A stretch of 64,000 bases of DNA from Parablautia sp. Marseille-Q6255 (GCF_951230155.1 NZ_CATNVD010000011.1:62001-126000); one strand, 5' to 3'; shown: positions 32,254 through 40,777, counted from the stretch's first letter. Made by a program: numbers and translations. Notes: generated from the sequence alone by a model not told the origin.

Positions 32254-33186
32254 ATGAAAGTATTGATTACACCCCGTGGATTTGCAAATTACGGAACAGA
32301 TATCGTAAAAGAGATGGAAGCAAAAGGGCTCACCGTACATTACAACAATACCGGGAACGCATATACTGCAGAAGAGTTTCTGGAGCTTGCAAAGGATGCG
32401 GACGGTATCATCGTAGGAGTCGATACGATGGACCGAGCCATGATGGAGCAGTGCCCGAACCTGAAGGTAGTCTGCAAGTTCGGTGTGGGTACGGACAACA
32501 TTGACCTGGAATATGCAAAAGAGCGTGGGATCTATGTGGGAAGAACCGTGGGTTCCAACTCAAAATCCGTGGCAGAGCATGTGATCGCCATGATGTTTGC
32601 GGAATCAAAAAATATTTACACCACGGTCAGAGATGTGAAACAGGGAGGCTGGAAGAAGCCGACCGGACGGGAGATCAGCGGAAAGACGCTTGGGATCATT
32701 GGATTCGGACAGATCGGAAAGCATCTGGCAACATTTGCCAATGGGCTGGGCATGAGCGTCCTGGCTTATGATGTGTTTGAAATAGCAGATGCTGTGGCAG
32801 AGCAGTACCATGTGAAAAAGGCAGGGCAGGAAGAAATCATCCGTACCTGTGATTACATTTCTCTCCATGTGCCGCTTCTGGATTCCACAAGAAACATGAT
32901 CTCGACGGAAGAATTCCGGCAGATGAAAAATGACGCCTGCCTGATCAATGCGGCAAGAGGCGGGATCGTGGATGAGGAAGCCCTGTATGAGGCGCTTGTA
33001 AAGGGCGAGATCCGTTCTGCATGTTTTGATGTATACAGCGAGGAGCCGCCAAAGGCAGATGACAAACTGGTAGCTCTGGACAACTTCCTTCTGACACCGC
33101 ATACAGCAGCCCGCTCAAAAGAGTCTGAGAGAAGAACGTGTGAGATGTCGTCAAAGATCATTATGGAGCAGCTTCTGGGAGAGTAG
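32254..33186 (+). CDS. D-isomer-specific 2-hydroxyacid dehydrogenase (SerA/ketogluconate reductase-like)
   Basis: A 310-residue NAD(P)-dependent dehydrogenase. Substrate-domain motifs FGVGTDNIDLEYA and GSNSKSVAEHVIAMM are followed by the Rossmann fingerprint GKTLGIIGFGQIG near 145-157 and the catalytic region LINAARGGIVDE, with H in LLTPHTAARS. At 310 residues it lacks the ACT domain of long SerA. Sitting inside a PTS operon it more likely reduces a 2-keto sugar acid or its phosphate than 3-phosphoglycerate. The exact substrate cannot be read from sequence. Confidence 0.85.
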   Translation: MKVLITPRGFANYGTDIVKEMEAKGLTVHYNNTGNAYTAEEFLELAKDADGIIVGVDTMDRAMMEQCPNLKVVCKFGVGTDNIDLEYAKERGIYVGRTVGSNSKSVAEHVIAMMFAESKNIYTTVRDVKQGGWKKPTGREISGKTLGIIGFGQIGKHLATFANGLGMSVLAYDVFEIADAVAEQYHVKKAGQEEIIRTCDYISLHVPLLDSTRNMISTEEFRQMKNDACLINAARGGIVDEEALYEALVKGEIRSACFDVYSEEPPKADDKLVALDNFLLTPHTAARSKESERRTCEMSSKIIMEQLLGE

Positions 33187-33216
33187 ACGCAGCATATTTC
33201 AAAAGGAGAGAAAATA

Positions 33217-33627
33217 ATGGCAAAATTAAATATTATTATCGGAACGCATGGACATTTCGGTGAAGAACTGGTAAAATCAGCTGAGTTGATAACCGGAAAA
33301 ATGGAAGGCGTGCAGGTGGTATCCCTGCTTCCGACCATGTCCTTTGAAGATTTTATGAAACAGGCGGAAGAGGTTCTTTCTACTACGGAAAAGCCGTATA
33401 TCGTGCTGGTGGATCTGTTTGGAGGCACACCTTGCAATGTATTTACGGTGCTGAGCCGCAAATACAATTATGATGTAGTAGCCGGTGTGAATCTTCCCAT
33501 GCTGATCGACCTGTATGTGAAGACGCTGAGTATGGAGGATGCAGACATCCATACCGACGAACTGGCGGAAGAATGTGTGAAAGCGTTAAAAGAAAGCGGC
33601 GTACATACCAATAAACAACTAGACTAG
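33217..33627 (+). CDS. PTS IIA component, mannose family
   Basis: A 136-residue cytosolic subunit that accepts phosphate from HPr. The active histidine is H11 in IIGTHGHFGEEL; VDLFGGTPCNVF is the conserved family segment. Strong AAGGAGAG ribosome site. It completes the transporter encoded by IIB, IIC and IID upstream, although the dehydrogenase gene is placed between them. The small hairpin GGACCG/CGGTCC at 33633-33655 separates it from the regulator. Confidence 0.92.
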   Translation: MAKLNIIIGTHGHFGEELVKSAELITGKMEGVQVVSLLPTMSFEDFMKQAEEVLSTTEKPYIVLVDLFGGTPCNVFTVLSRKYNYDVVAGVNLPMLIDLYVKTLSMEDADIHTDELAEECVKALKESGVHTNKQLD

Positions 33628-33678
33628 CAGGCCGGGACCGGCCGGAAGGACGGTCCGCTCACAGATAAGAGAACAATT

Positions 33679-34758
33679 ATGAATATTGACAGTATTTTTA
33701 ATGAGTTTATTAATGTGGTACGGGAAAATAAAAAGTATACGATCGGTCTTCTGGATAAAGGCGGAACAGTGACAAACTGCAGCAACGAGAAGCTCCTTGG
33801 CACAAAGCTGGATTTTCGCAGCAGAGATGAAAACAATCTGTTTTATCCGGTAAAGGAGAAGAACTTTGATTTTGGATGGCTCTGGCTCTACGGAAATGAT
33901 GAAAATCTGGAGCTCATGGGCAATCTCATCAGCGACTCGCTGAACGTCCGGCTGGCCTATGAGATCAGCCAGAATATGCTGAGACAGGATGTGACAGAGG
34001 ATGACCGCCTGATCAAGCTTTTGCTGGATGAAACGATCTTTGATACGAATAAGATTTTAAATCTGGTAAGTGAGATGGAGTTTGACCAGAACAAATCCCG
34101 GGTGGCCATCTATATTTACAGAGAAAAAGGATTTGACAGCAGGAAGATCGAACGCCTGAAGCTGATACCGGACAGTGAGAAAATTCTGGCATCCCTTCTC
34201 AACAATCATGTGCTGCTGATCTACAAAGCGGTTCCCGATGGCATTGACAATCAGGGGCTGAAAAACTGCATTAAAAAATACTTGGGGACACTTACAAATT
34301 TTGACATTGTCGGAGACAGCTACTGGGTTGGCTCGGTACAGAAGAAACTGAGAAATTACCGGGTCAGCTATGAGCATTGTCTGTGGCTGCGGGACTATGT
34401 GAAAAACAAAAAAGTGGAAGTCGTATTTTTTGTAGATTTTCTGTATGAATTTTTTATTTCGCGGATTGGTCTTAAAGATGTGAGCGGAGTTTTTGCCTAT
34501 TATAAAGACAGCAGTAAGGGTCTGGATATCGATGAATTGATACGGATTTCCGATTCACTGTTTGAAAACAATTTTAATATTTCACAGACAGCGGATAATT
34601 TATACCTGCACAAAAATACTTTGATATACAAGCTGAAAAAATATGAGGAATCTTTTCATATTGATATACGAGGCGATTTTAAAGGAAGATTTCTGTTTGT
34701 TCTCATTGCGATGCTGATGAAGGAGCACAGGAAGAGACGGCAGGTAGGTGAAGAGTAA
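33679..34758 (+). CDS. PucR/CdaR-type helix-turn-helix regulator
   Basis: A 359-residue protein with an N-terminal sensing region of unclear fold and a C-terminal PucR-type HTH near 300-335 (NNFNISQTADNLYLHKNTLIYKLKKYEE). The HTH and general layout match CdaR, activator of sugar-diacid genes. The N-terminus lacks the standard diacid-recognition domain sequence as far as I can tell. Its codon use is more AT-rich than its neighbours. It overlaps the following IIB gene by one base, and it probably controls this operon, responding to its substrate or to phosphorylation by PTS proteins. Confidence 0.78.
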   Translation: MNIDSIFNEFINVVRENKKYTIGLLDKGGTVTNCSNEKLLGTKLDFRSRDENNLFYPVKEKNFDFGWLWLYGNDENLELMGNLISDSLNVRLAYEISQNMLRQDVTEDDRLIKLLLDETIFDTNKILNLVSEMEFDQNKSRVAIYIYREKGFDSRKIERLKLIPDSEKILASLLNNHVLLIYKAVPDGIDNQGLKNCIKKYLGTLTNFDIVGDSYWVGSVQKKLRNYRVSYEHCLWLRDYVKNKKVEVVFFVDFLYEFFISRIGLKDVSGVFAYYKDSSKGLDIDELIRISDSLFENNFNISQTADNLYLHKNTLIYKLKKYEESFHIDIRGDFKGRFLFVLIAMLMKEHRKRRQVGEE

Positions 34759-35237
34759 TGAATAAAAAGATAGTGTTGGCGCGTATTGACAAGAGGTTGC
34801 TCCACGCAACTGTTACACTGAACTGGGACAGGTTCATCAATGCAGACTACGTGGCAGTGGTCGGGTCAGGATACGATGATAATCCTTTTGTATCCAGCGT
34901 TATGCAGCTTTGTCTGCCAAAATCCATGAAAGTAAAGATCCTCTCGGAGGAGGGGCTTATAGAGTTCATGAACCAGGCGGAGGAACTGGGGAAATCTGCG
35001 AAGGTGATGGTGATCTTCAAGAATCTGACGGTGGCCAGCCAGTGCGTGAGGCTGGGGCTTAAGGTGAAGGAGATCCAGATGCCCTATCCATCGGTTGCCC
35101 CCAAAGTAAAGAAGCTTTCCAGTTATTTTACAGAAGCTGAGATTGAAGAAATTTCGTTTATTCAGCAAGCAGGCATTCGGTTTTATTTCCAGACGACTCC
35201 CTATGAGGCGAAAGACTATGGGAGCTTCTGCAATTAG
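34758..35237 (+). CDS. Second PTS IIB-like protein, without cognate IIA/IIC/IID
   Basis: A 159-residue paralogue of the IIB at 30089. The histidine motif is RLLHATVTLNW with H16 retained, but the usual GQV after the histidine is ATV, and FYFQTTPYEAK is kept near the end. No membrane subunit accompanies it. Its start overlaps the stop of the regulator gene, so it is produced together with it. It may be a sensor that relays PTS phosphorylation state to the regulator, or a second-specificity IIB; both are inference. Confidence 0.8.
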   Translation: MNKKIVLARIDKRLLHATVTLNWDRFINADYVAVVGSGYDDNPFVSSVMQLCLPKSMKVKILSEEGLIEFMNQAEELGKSAKVMVIFKNLTVASQCVRLGLKVKEIQMPYPSVAPKVKKLSSYFTEAEIEEISFIQQAGIRFYFQTTPYEAKDYGSFCN

Positions 35238-35251
35238 TATGGAGGAATAAT

Positions 35252-36139
35252 ATGTTTGATAAGATTATCACACCGATCGTGACACCTTTTCACAGAGATG
35301 CACAGCAGTCGGTAAATTACGAAGCAACAGGAAAACTCATTGATCATCTGATTGATGGCGGCGTGAACGGTATTTTTATCTTCGGAAGCAATGGAGAATT
35401 CCATGTGATCGAGGAACAGGAAAAGTACGATCTGACAAAGTATGTGGTAGAGCATATTGGAGGCAGGGTTCCGGTATACGTGGGAACCGGAGCATGCGCG
35501 ACCAGAGAGGCAGTGAGAATGTCTCAGAAAATGGAGTCTCTGGGAGCAGACGCTCTGTCTGTGATCGCTCCGTATTATATGAAGCCATCCGAGGATGAAC
35601 TGTATCTGCATTTCAAGGAGATCGCGGAGAGTGTAAAGATCCCGGTCATTTTGTATAATATTCCAAAGCTTATGGGCTATAATCTTTCCCCGGCTGTTGT
35701 GGGAAGGCTGGCGGAGATCGACAACATCAAGGGTATCAAAGACAGCAGCGGAGATGTGGAAAATATGCAGGCATACCTGGATGCCACAAAAGGCAAAGAG
35801 ATGGATCTGCTGGTAGGTTCTGATTCCAAGATTTCCATTGCATATGAGATGGGAGCAACGGGAGCCATTGCCGGTACCAGCAATGTTATCACAGAGGTGC
35901 TGGTGGAGCTGGACAAGGCGTTAAGAGCCGGAGAAAAAGAAAAGGCTGCAAAGCTTCAGGCAGATATTGATGTGTTAAGAGCAGCGCTGAAGCTTGGCAC
36001 GGTGCCGTCCGTCCTGAAGAGAGCGGTAGAGCTTGCCGGCATTGCAGAAGTGGGACCGGCCAGAAAACCGGTTGTGGAGTGCAGTGCGGCTACCGACGAA
36101 AAGATCATTGAGATGCTGAAATACTATCACCTGGCATAG
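35252..36139 (+). CDS. DapA/NanA-superfamily aldolase, probably for a 2-keto-3-deoxy sugar acid
   Basis: A 295-residue class I aldolase. GSNGEF at 45-50 replaces the GTTGE of dihydrodipicolinate synthase, Y135 is in YNIPKLMGY and the Schiff-base lysine is K163 in GIKDSSGD. GSNGE with YNIP is common in 2-keto-3-deoxy-acid aldolases and lyases rather than lysine-pathway enzymes, and the true dapA is at 40860. Its place in a PTS operon suggests cleavage of a keto-deoxy acid to pyruvate and an aldehyde. Ribosome site GGAGG is eight bases upstream. Confidence 0.82.
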   Translation: MFDKIITPIVTPFHRDAQQSVNYEATGKLIDHLIDGGVNGIFIFGSNGEFHVIEEQEKYDLTKYVVEHIGGRVPVYVGTGACATREAVRMSQKMESLGADALSVIAPYYMKPSEDELYLHFKEIAESVKIPVILYNIPKLMGYNLSPAVVGRLAEIDNIKGIKDSSGDVENMQAYLDATKGKEMDLLVGSDSKISIAYEMGATGAIAGTSNVITEVLVELDKALRAGEKEKAAKLQADIDVLRAALKLGTVPSVLKRAVELAGIAEVGPARKPVVECSAATDEKIIEMLKYYHLA

Positions 36140-36148
36140 AGGCGGTAT

Positions 36149-37066
36149 ATGAAAGAAAAGATAGAAGAAGTAGGAATCCATTTTTCCAGAAGAAGAAGCA
36201 ATCGGGATAAATACCGTTTTATGAACAGACTTGTCAGCCAGCTAAAGGGAGGAAAGCTTCGCCTGCAGATGCTGCAGGAGAAAAAATCCCGGGGAGGTAT
36301 GAGTAATCATCTGGTTGCAGGAGAACCGAAAAAGAGCAGATGGATCGTTATGGCGTCCTACGATACCGGGTCGAAGATACTGAATCCGTGTTACGAGTTC
36401 ACTCCGCTGGATTCAAAGCACAATTTCAGAGAAGAAATGAAGAATGTGGCAGGGTATTCTGTACTGACCCTGTTTGTGGCTGTTCTCGCGGTAGTCTGGA
36501 CCAGAAACTTTCCGCAGTATTCCATGCTGTGGAAGGTGCTGACGGTATTGGCTGATCTTGTGGTCCTCGGCCTTGTATGGCGCTGGATGAAGAAGCCGGA
36601 CAACAAGATGAATATGAACCGCAACAGCGGTGCAGTGGCCGTGCTGTATGACTGCGTGGAAAAAGCCCGGACCGGCTGCTTTGTCTTTGTAGACCGGGCA
36701 GTCATGAGCAATGAAGGCTTCTATGAATTAGTGCCGAAATTTGGCAGGCAGCCAGTGCTGATACTGGAGAGCATTGCCAGCGGAGAAGAGCTGTTTCTGG
36801 CTTTCCGAAAGGGTCAGGAGAAAAAGGCAGATGAGATCGTAAGATCGCTGGAATGTGAGGTGCATCTGCTTGCTCTTGATGAAGAAGCATATAAAAATAC
36901 GCCGCTGGAAGGATTCGAGAACGGATTTATGCTGGCCAGAGGAAGTCTGAAGAAGGGGACCGTGCGCGTGAAAAACGTGAGAAATGGCAAGGACTTCGAG
37001 ATGGATCTGGAACAGATGCAGAAAATAGAAGAAGGGATCCTGCGCCTGACGGCAAACAAATTTTAA
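36149..37066 (+). CDS. Membrane protein resembling a degenerate M28 peptidase
   Basis: A 305-residue protein I cannot place firmly. Residues ~66-76 read WIVMASYDTGS and ~155-165 read MNRNSGAVAVLYD, then CFVFVDRAVMSNEGFYEL. These echo the M28 peptidase order HYDT, NDNxSGxAxLL, VFxxxEExGLxGS, but the metal ligands are changed (S-Y-D for H-x-D; N-R-N for N-D-N). Two membrane helices (about 98-117 and 124-146) lie between the first two motifs. It starts nine bases after the aldolase stop and is followed by a terminator, so it is the last gene of the PTS operon. Function unknown. Confidence 0.6.
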   Translation: MKEKIEEVGIHFSRRRSNRDKYRFMNRLVSQLKGGKLRLQMLQEKKSRGGMSNHLVAGEPKKSRWIVMASYDTGSKILNPCYEFTPLDSKHNFREEMKNVAGYSVLTLFVAVLAVVWTRNFPQYSMLWKVLTVLADLVVLGLVWRWMKKPDNKMNMNRNSGAVAVLYDCVEKARTGCFVFVDRAVMSNEGFYELVPKFGRQPVLILESIASGEELFLAFRKGQEKKADEIVRSLECEVHLLALDEEAYKNTPLEGFENGFMLARGSLKKGTVRVKNVRNGKDFEMDLEQMQKIEEGILRLTANKF

Positions 37067-37072
37067 AATACG

Positions 37073-37125
37073 AATCTCCTGTAGAACTCAGTGTTTTTAT
37101 ACCTGATGTTCTACAGGAGATTTTT
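37073..37125. terminator. Terminator of the PTS operon
   Basis: A 15-bp perfect stem (37073-37087 with 37108-37122) encloses a 20-base loop and is followed by a T run on the plus strand, with a weaker A/T flank for the minus strand. A second hairpin with a 10-bp stem, GGCGGGAGTG/CACTCCCGCC at 37136-37158, lies between it and the typA stop. Confidence 0.85.
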
Positions 37126-37173
37126 ATGTTTCTATGGCGGGAGTGGATCACTCCCGCCTGCTCGATCATGCTT

Positions 37174-39006
37174 TTACTGATTTTTATTTTTGAAACCGGC
37201 TCTTTTTCTTAATGTCGGATCAAGGATCTTTTTCCTGATACGCAGACTCTTCGGTGTGACCTCAAGAAGCTCATCCGTATCGATGAACTCGAGCGCCTGT
37301 TCCAGACTCAGGATTTTAGGCGGCGTAAGCTTCAGTGCTTCATCTGAGCCGGAGGCACGTGTGTTGGTCAGATGCTTTGTCTTGCAGACATTCAGCTCAA
37401 TATCTTCCGGTTTTGCACTCTGTCCGATCACCATACCGGAATATACTTTCTCACCGGGCCCGATGAAGAGGGTGCCGCGATCCTGTGCATTAAACAGGCC
37501 GTAGGCAACAGATTCGCCTGATTCGAAAGCGATCAGAGAACCCTGACTGCGGTACTGGAGATCGCCCTTGTACGGACCGTATCCGTCAAATACGGTGTTC
37601 ATGATCCCATTGCCCTTCGTGTCTGTCATAAATTCGCCGCGATAACCGATCAGACCGCGGGACGGGATGCTGAACTCCAGACGGGTGTAGCCGCCCTGAC
37701 CGATACTCATTCCCTGCAGCTCTCCCTTTCGCAGACTGAGCTTCTGGATCACGTTTCCGGAAAATTCTTCCGGTACGTCAATATACGCAAGCTCCATCGG
37801 CTCCAGACGTTTGTTGCGTTCATCTGTCTTGTAAATGACCTCCGCTTTGCTGACGGCAAATTCATAGCCCTCGCGGCGCATCGTCTCGATCAGGATAGAC
37901 AGGTGCAGCTCTCCGCGGCCGGATACCTTAAAGGTATCGGTATCCTCGGTATCCTCGACGCGCAGGCTGACGTCCGTGTTCAGCTCGCGGAAGAGACGGT
38001 CGCGCAGATGGCGGGAGGTTACGTATTTTCCTTCCAGACCGGCGAGCGGGCTGTTGTTTACGACAAAGTTCATAGAGATCGTCGGTTCGGAAATCTTCTG
38101 GAACGGGATAGCCTCCGGTGCGTCCGTGGCACAGATCGTATCTCCGATACGCAGATCGGCAATACCGGAGATCGCCACGATCGATCCGATCGTAGCAGAG
38201 CTTACCTCTACCTTGTTCAGACCGTCAAATTCGTACAGTTTACTGATCTTTACACGCTGTTTCTTATCCGGATCGTGGTGGTTGACCAGTACGGCTTCCT
38301 GATTGACTGAAATTGTACCGCGGTCAACCTTTCCGACACCGATACGGCCCACGTACTCGTTATAGTCGATCGTGCTGATCAGCATCTGGGTCGGACCATT
38401 TTCATCGCCCTGCGGAGCGGGAATGTAGTTCAGGATCGTCTCAAACAGGGGCACCATATTGACCGGTTTGTCATTTGGATCCAGTACTGCATAGCCGGAT
38501 TTTGCGGAAGCGTAGACAAACGGACAGTCGAGCTGTTCATCTGATGCCTCCAGATCAATAAAGAGCTCCAGCACCTCGTCGATCACTTCATTTGGACGGG
38601 CTTCCGGACGGTCGATCTTGTTGATGCAGACGATGACCGGGAGGTTGAGCTCCAGAGCCTTTCTCAAAACGAATTTTGTCTGCGGCATAGCGCCCTCGAA
38701 GGCGTCTACGACAAGGATCACGCCATTGACCATTTTAAGGACACGCTCTACCTCTCCGCCAAAATCTGCATGACCCGGCGTGTCGATGATATTGATCTTT
38801 GTGTTTTTATAAAATACAGCTGTATTTTTGGAAAGAATAGTGATACCGCGCTCGCGCTCAAGGTCATTAGAATCCATGACTCTCTCTGCGACGGCCTGAT
38901 TTTCGCGGAATACGCCGCTTTGTTTGAGCAGCTCGTCTACCAGTGTCGTCTTGCCATGATCGACATGAGCGATGATGGCGATGTTTCTTACATCTTCTCT
39001 TATCAT
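37174..39006 (-). CDS. typA: Ribosome-associated GTPase TypA/BipA
   Basis: A 610-residue translational GTPase of normal family length that binds ribosomes and helps assembly and stress adaptation. G1 AHVDHGKTT is near 13-21, G3 DTPGHADFGGEV near 75, G4 NKIDR near 130. EF-G-like domains II, III and V follow with the BipA-specific C-terminal domain (GMVIGQSAKPEDIELNVCKTK). It stands alone on the minus strand between two plus-strand operons. Confidence 0.97.
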   Translation of the reverse strand: MIREDVRNIAIIAHVDHGKTTLVDELLKQSGVFRENQAVAERVMDSNDLERERGITILSKNTAVFYKNTKINIIDTPGHADFGGEVERVLKMVNGVILVVDAFEGAMPQTKFVLRKALELNLPVIVCINKIDRPEARPNEVIDEVLELFIDLEASDEQLDCPFVYASAKSGYAVLDPNDKPVNMVPLFETILNYIPAPQGDENGPTQMLISTIDYNEYVGRIGVGKVDRGTISVNQEAVLVNHHDPDKKQRVKISKLYEFDGLNKVEVSSATIGSIVAISGIADLRIGDTICATDAPEAIPFQKISEPTISMNFVVNNSPLAGLEGKYVTSRHLRDRLFRELNTDVSLRVEDTEDTDTFKVSGRGELHLSILIETMRREGYEFAVSKAEVIYKTDERNKRLEPMELAYIDVPEEFSGNVIQKLSLRKGELQGMSIGQGGYTRLEFSIPSRGLIGYRGEFMTDTKGNGIMNTVFDGYGPYKGDLQYRSQGSLIAFESGESVAYGLFNAQDRGTLFIGPGEKVYSGMVIGQSAKPEDIELNVCKTKHLTNTRASGSDEALKLTPPKILSLEQALEFIDTDELLEVTPKSLRIRKKILDPTLRKRAGFKNKNQ

Positions 39007-39068
39007 AAAACTCTCTCTCTTCTTATTATATTATTTATCGTCTATTATTTACCATTTGTACCCGATTT

Positions 39069-39096
39069 AGTTTATCACAATTTTCAGGGATTACAA
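39069..39096 (-). promoter_or_regulatory. Promoter for typA (minus strand)
   Basis: On the minus strand TTGTAA (39091-39096) and TAAACT (39069-39074) have a 16-base spacer, leaving a ~60-base AU-rich leader. Confidence 0.5.
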
Positions 39097-39180
39097 GTGT
39101 GCAGCCGCAATTTTTACGTGCCGCATAAAAAAATTTAAAAATATGGAAAATTGTTGTTCTAAAACACGAAGGGCGCGAAT

Positions 39181-39315
39181 ATGAATAATATTAGCGTAAC
39201 GGTGATGGAGACCGGACAAAAGGCGGTCTGCTATCTGAAGTGTTGCCATATAAATATAATAAATACAAGAAGAGATGCTTCGTATGAAGGGAGAACAGAG
39301 CTTTATGACAGATAA
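39181..39315 (+). CDS. Possible small ORF (44 aa) ahead of the OB-fold gene
   Basis: ATG at 39181 is six bases after AAGGGCG and opens a 44-codon frame (MNNISVTVMETGQKAVCYLK...) that ends ten bases inside the next gene in another frame. Cysteines cluster near the middle. No family is recognised; it could be a translated leader, or chance. Confidence 0.2.
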   Translation: MNNISVTVMETGQKAVCYLKCCHINIINTRRDASYEGRTELYDR

Positions 39316-39931
39316 GATTATTGAAAACAATCAGGTATCTATTATGGGAAAGATCGTATCAGGATTTACATTCAGCCATGAGGTATTCGGGGAAGGATTT
39401 TATATGGTGGATGTTTCTGTACAGAGACTGAGCGATTCTTCCGATATCATTCCGGTGATGATCTCGGAACGTCTGATTGATGTTACACAGGATTATGAGG
39501 GGGAGTACATACAGATTTTCGGGCAGTTCCGGTCTTACAACAGACATGAAGAAAAGCGCAACAGGCTCGTGCTTTCTGTGTTTGCCAGAGAGGTGAGCTT
39601 TGTGGAGGATGAGTGTGACAAGGTGAAAAGCAATCAGATCTTTCTGGATGGGTATATCTGCAAAACACCAGTGTACCGCAGGACTCCTCTTGGCAGAGAG
39701 ATCGCTGATATGCTCCTTGCAGTGAACAGACCGTATGGAAAATCTGACTACATTCCGTGTATCTGCTGGGGAAGAAACGCCAGATTCACATCAGGCTTTG
39801 AGGTGGGCGGACATGTACAGGTATGGGGAAGGATCCAGAGCCGGGAGTACGTGAAAAAGCTGGAAGACGAATCTACGGAAAAACGCGTGGCATACGAAGT
39901 CTCGGTCAGCAAGCTGGAGTATTTGGAATAG
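39305..39931 (+). CDS. Two-OB-fold single-stranded DNA-binding-like protein
   Basis: A 208-residue protein with two SSB-type OB folds. The first covers about 10-95 (QVSIMGKIVSGF, then EGEYIQIFGQFRSYN), the second about 105-208 (IFLDGYICKTPVYRRTPLGREIADMLLAVNR and GGHVQVWGRIQSREY). The second half looks closest to SSB. Bacterial SSB has one OB fold plus an acidic tail ending DIPF; here the tail is missing. Start chosen at ATG 39305 after AGGGAG; ATGs at 39275 and 39284 are also possible. Probably a DNA-metabolism accessory protein; exact role unknown. Confidence 0.75.
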   Translation: MTDKIIENNQVSIMGKIVSGFTFSHEVFGEGFYMVDVSVQRLSDSSDIIPVMISERLIDVTQDYEGEYIQIFGQFRSYNRHEEKRNRLVLSVFAREVSFVEDECDKVKSNQIFLDGYICKTPVYRRTPLGREIADMLLAVNRPYGKSDYIPCICWGRNARFTSGFEVGGHVQVWGRIQSREYVKKLEDESTEKRVAYEVSVSKLEYLE

Positions 39932-40005
39932 TGTTTGCATTTTGACGTAAGATGTAGTAAAATGGCATAAAATACAGGCTTTGCTGCACAAGGATGAGGT
40001 GGAAA

Positions 40006-40512
40006 ATGGGCAGACGATATATACACATCTTCTGTGGCACCGGAGTGGGGAAGACCTCCGCGGCGCTTGGAAAAGGTGTGAGGGAGGCAAGCCGGGGAAA
40101 AAGTGTTGTGCTGATCCAGTTTTTAAAGGAAAAGCAGCCGGGTGAGTGTCTCGATTTTTTTAAACGGCTCGAGCCGGAGATCAAAATGTTCCGCTTTGAA
40201 AAATTCCCGGAAAACTATGAGAAGCTGACAGAACGCGAGAAGGCGGATGAAGTTCAGAACATCAAAAACGGATTGAATTTTGCAAAGAAGGTACTTGTGA
40301 CGGAGGAGTGCGATGTGCTGATCCTCGATGAGATCCTCGGGCTTACGGACAAGGGGATCGTTTCTATGGAGGAGCTGATCAGTCTGATCGATTCTGCAGG
40401 GGATGAGACGGAGCTGTATCTGACTGGCACGAACCGGTGTGAGGAGCTGTGGCCGTATGTGGATGAGGTTACAGAGCTTGGGACGGCGTACCGCAGTGAG
40501 GGAAACCTCTGA
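40006..40512 (+). CDS. Corrinoid adenosyltransferase-like P-loop protein (CobO/BtuR family)
   Basis: A 168-residue P-loop protein. Walker A GTGVGKTSAALG is at 11-22, followed by VVLIQFLKEKQ, and Walker B VLILDEILGLTDKGIVS is near 103. This is the CobO/BtuR (CobA-type) ATP:corrinoid adenosyltransferase pattern, which makes adenosylcobalamin. The protein is a little shorter than typical CobO (about 170-200) and no other cobalamin gene or riboswitch is close. The start at 40006 avoids an ATG that is embedded in its own ribosome site. Confidence 0.8.
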   Translation: MGRRYIHIFCGTGVGKTSAALGKGVREASRGKSVVLIQFLKEKQPGECLDFFKRLEPEIKMFRFEKFPENYEKLTEREKADEVQNIKNGLNFAKKVLVTEECDVLILDEILGLTDKGIVSMEELISLIDSAGDETELYLTGTNRCEELWPYVDEVTELGTAYRSEGNL

Positions 40513-40520
40513 TAAATACA

Positions 40521-40549
40521 TTGACAAGATAAAGTGCAAATGATATAAA
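40521..40549 (+). promoter_or_regulatory. Promoter of the lysine operon
   Basis: TTGACA (40521-40526) and TATAAA (40544-40549) are 17 bases apart, with TGA before the -10. It begins nine bases after the preceding stop and drives the riboswitch leader. Confidence 0.8.
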
Positions 40550-40584
40550 AGAAACGAAGGTACTGAACAGTTACAAATCAGAAT

Positions 40585-40753
40585 AGGATAGAGGTCGCGT
40601 GATTCAACAGTATACAGCAGGATGTGTTCGGTCACAGGAGAATGCTGCAAAAAGGGGAGAGCGCCGAAAGGAAGCAGAGCCGAAACCTGCTTTTCTTGGG
40701 CATATGGTGAATAACCATATGACTGTCATCGTACTGCGGTGGGGAGCTATCTG
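40585..40753 (+). promoter_or_regulatory. Lysine riboswitch (L-box) aptamer
   Basis: The P1 helix closes GATAG (40587-40591) with CTATC (40747-40751). Inside are the conserved L-box elements in order: AGGTCGCG, AACAGTA, GGAGAGCGCCGAAAGG, the GAAACCTGCTT and CTTGGGC...TGAATAACC helices, GACTGTCA and GGGGAGCTATCTG. The aptamer binds lysine and here controls premature termination at 40778-40806. Placed directly in front of dapA it matches known L-box biology. The 347-base gap 40513-40859 is fully explained by promoter, aptamer and terminator. Confidence 0.96.
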
Positions 40754-40777
40754 AAGAGATGTATTTACAGATTCTTT

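Noticed and set aside
32254-33186. 3-phosphoglycerate dehydrogenase for serine synthesis
   Set aside because: The protein lacks the C-terminal regulatory domain of long SerA and sits between PTS genes; a sugar-acid reductase is more likely, although short SerA forms exist.
35252-36139. A second dapA
   Set aside because: GSNGE replaces GTTGE, it lies in a PTS operon, and a complete dapA with lysine riboswitch is at 40860.
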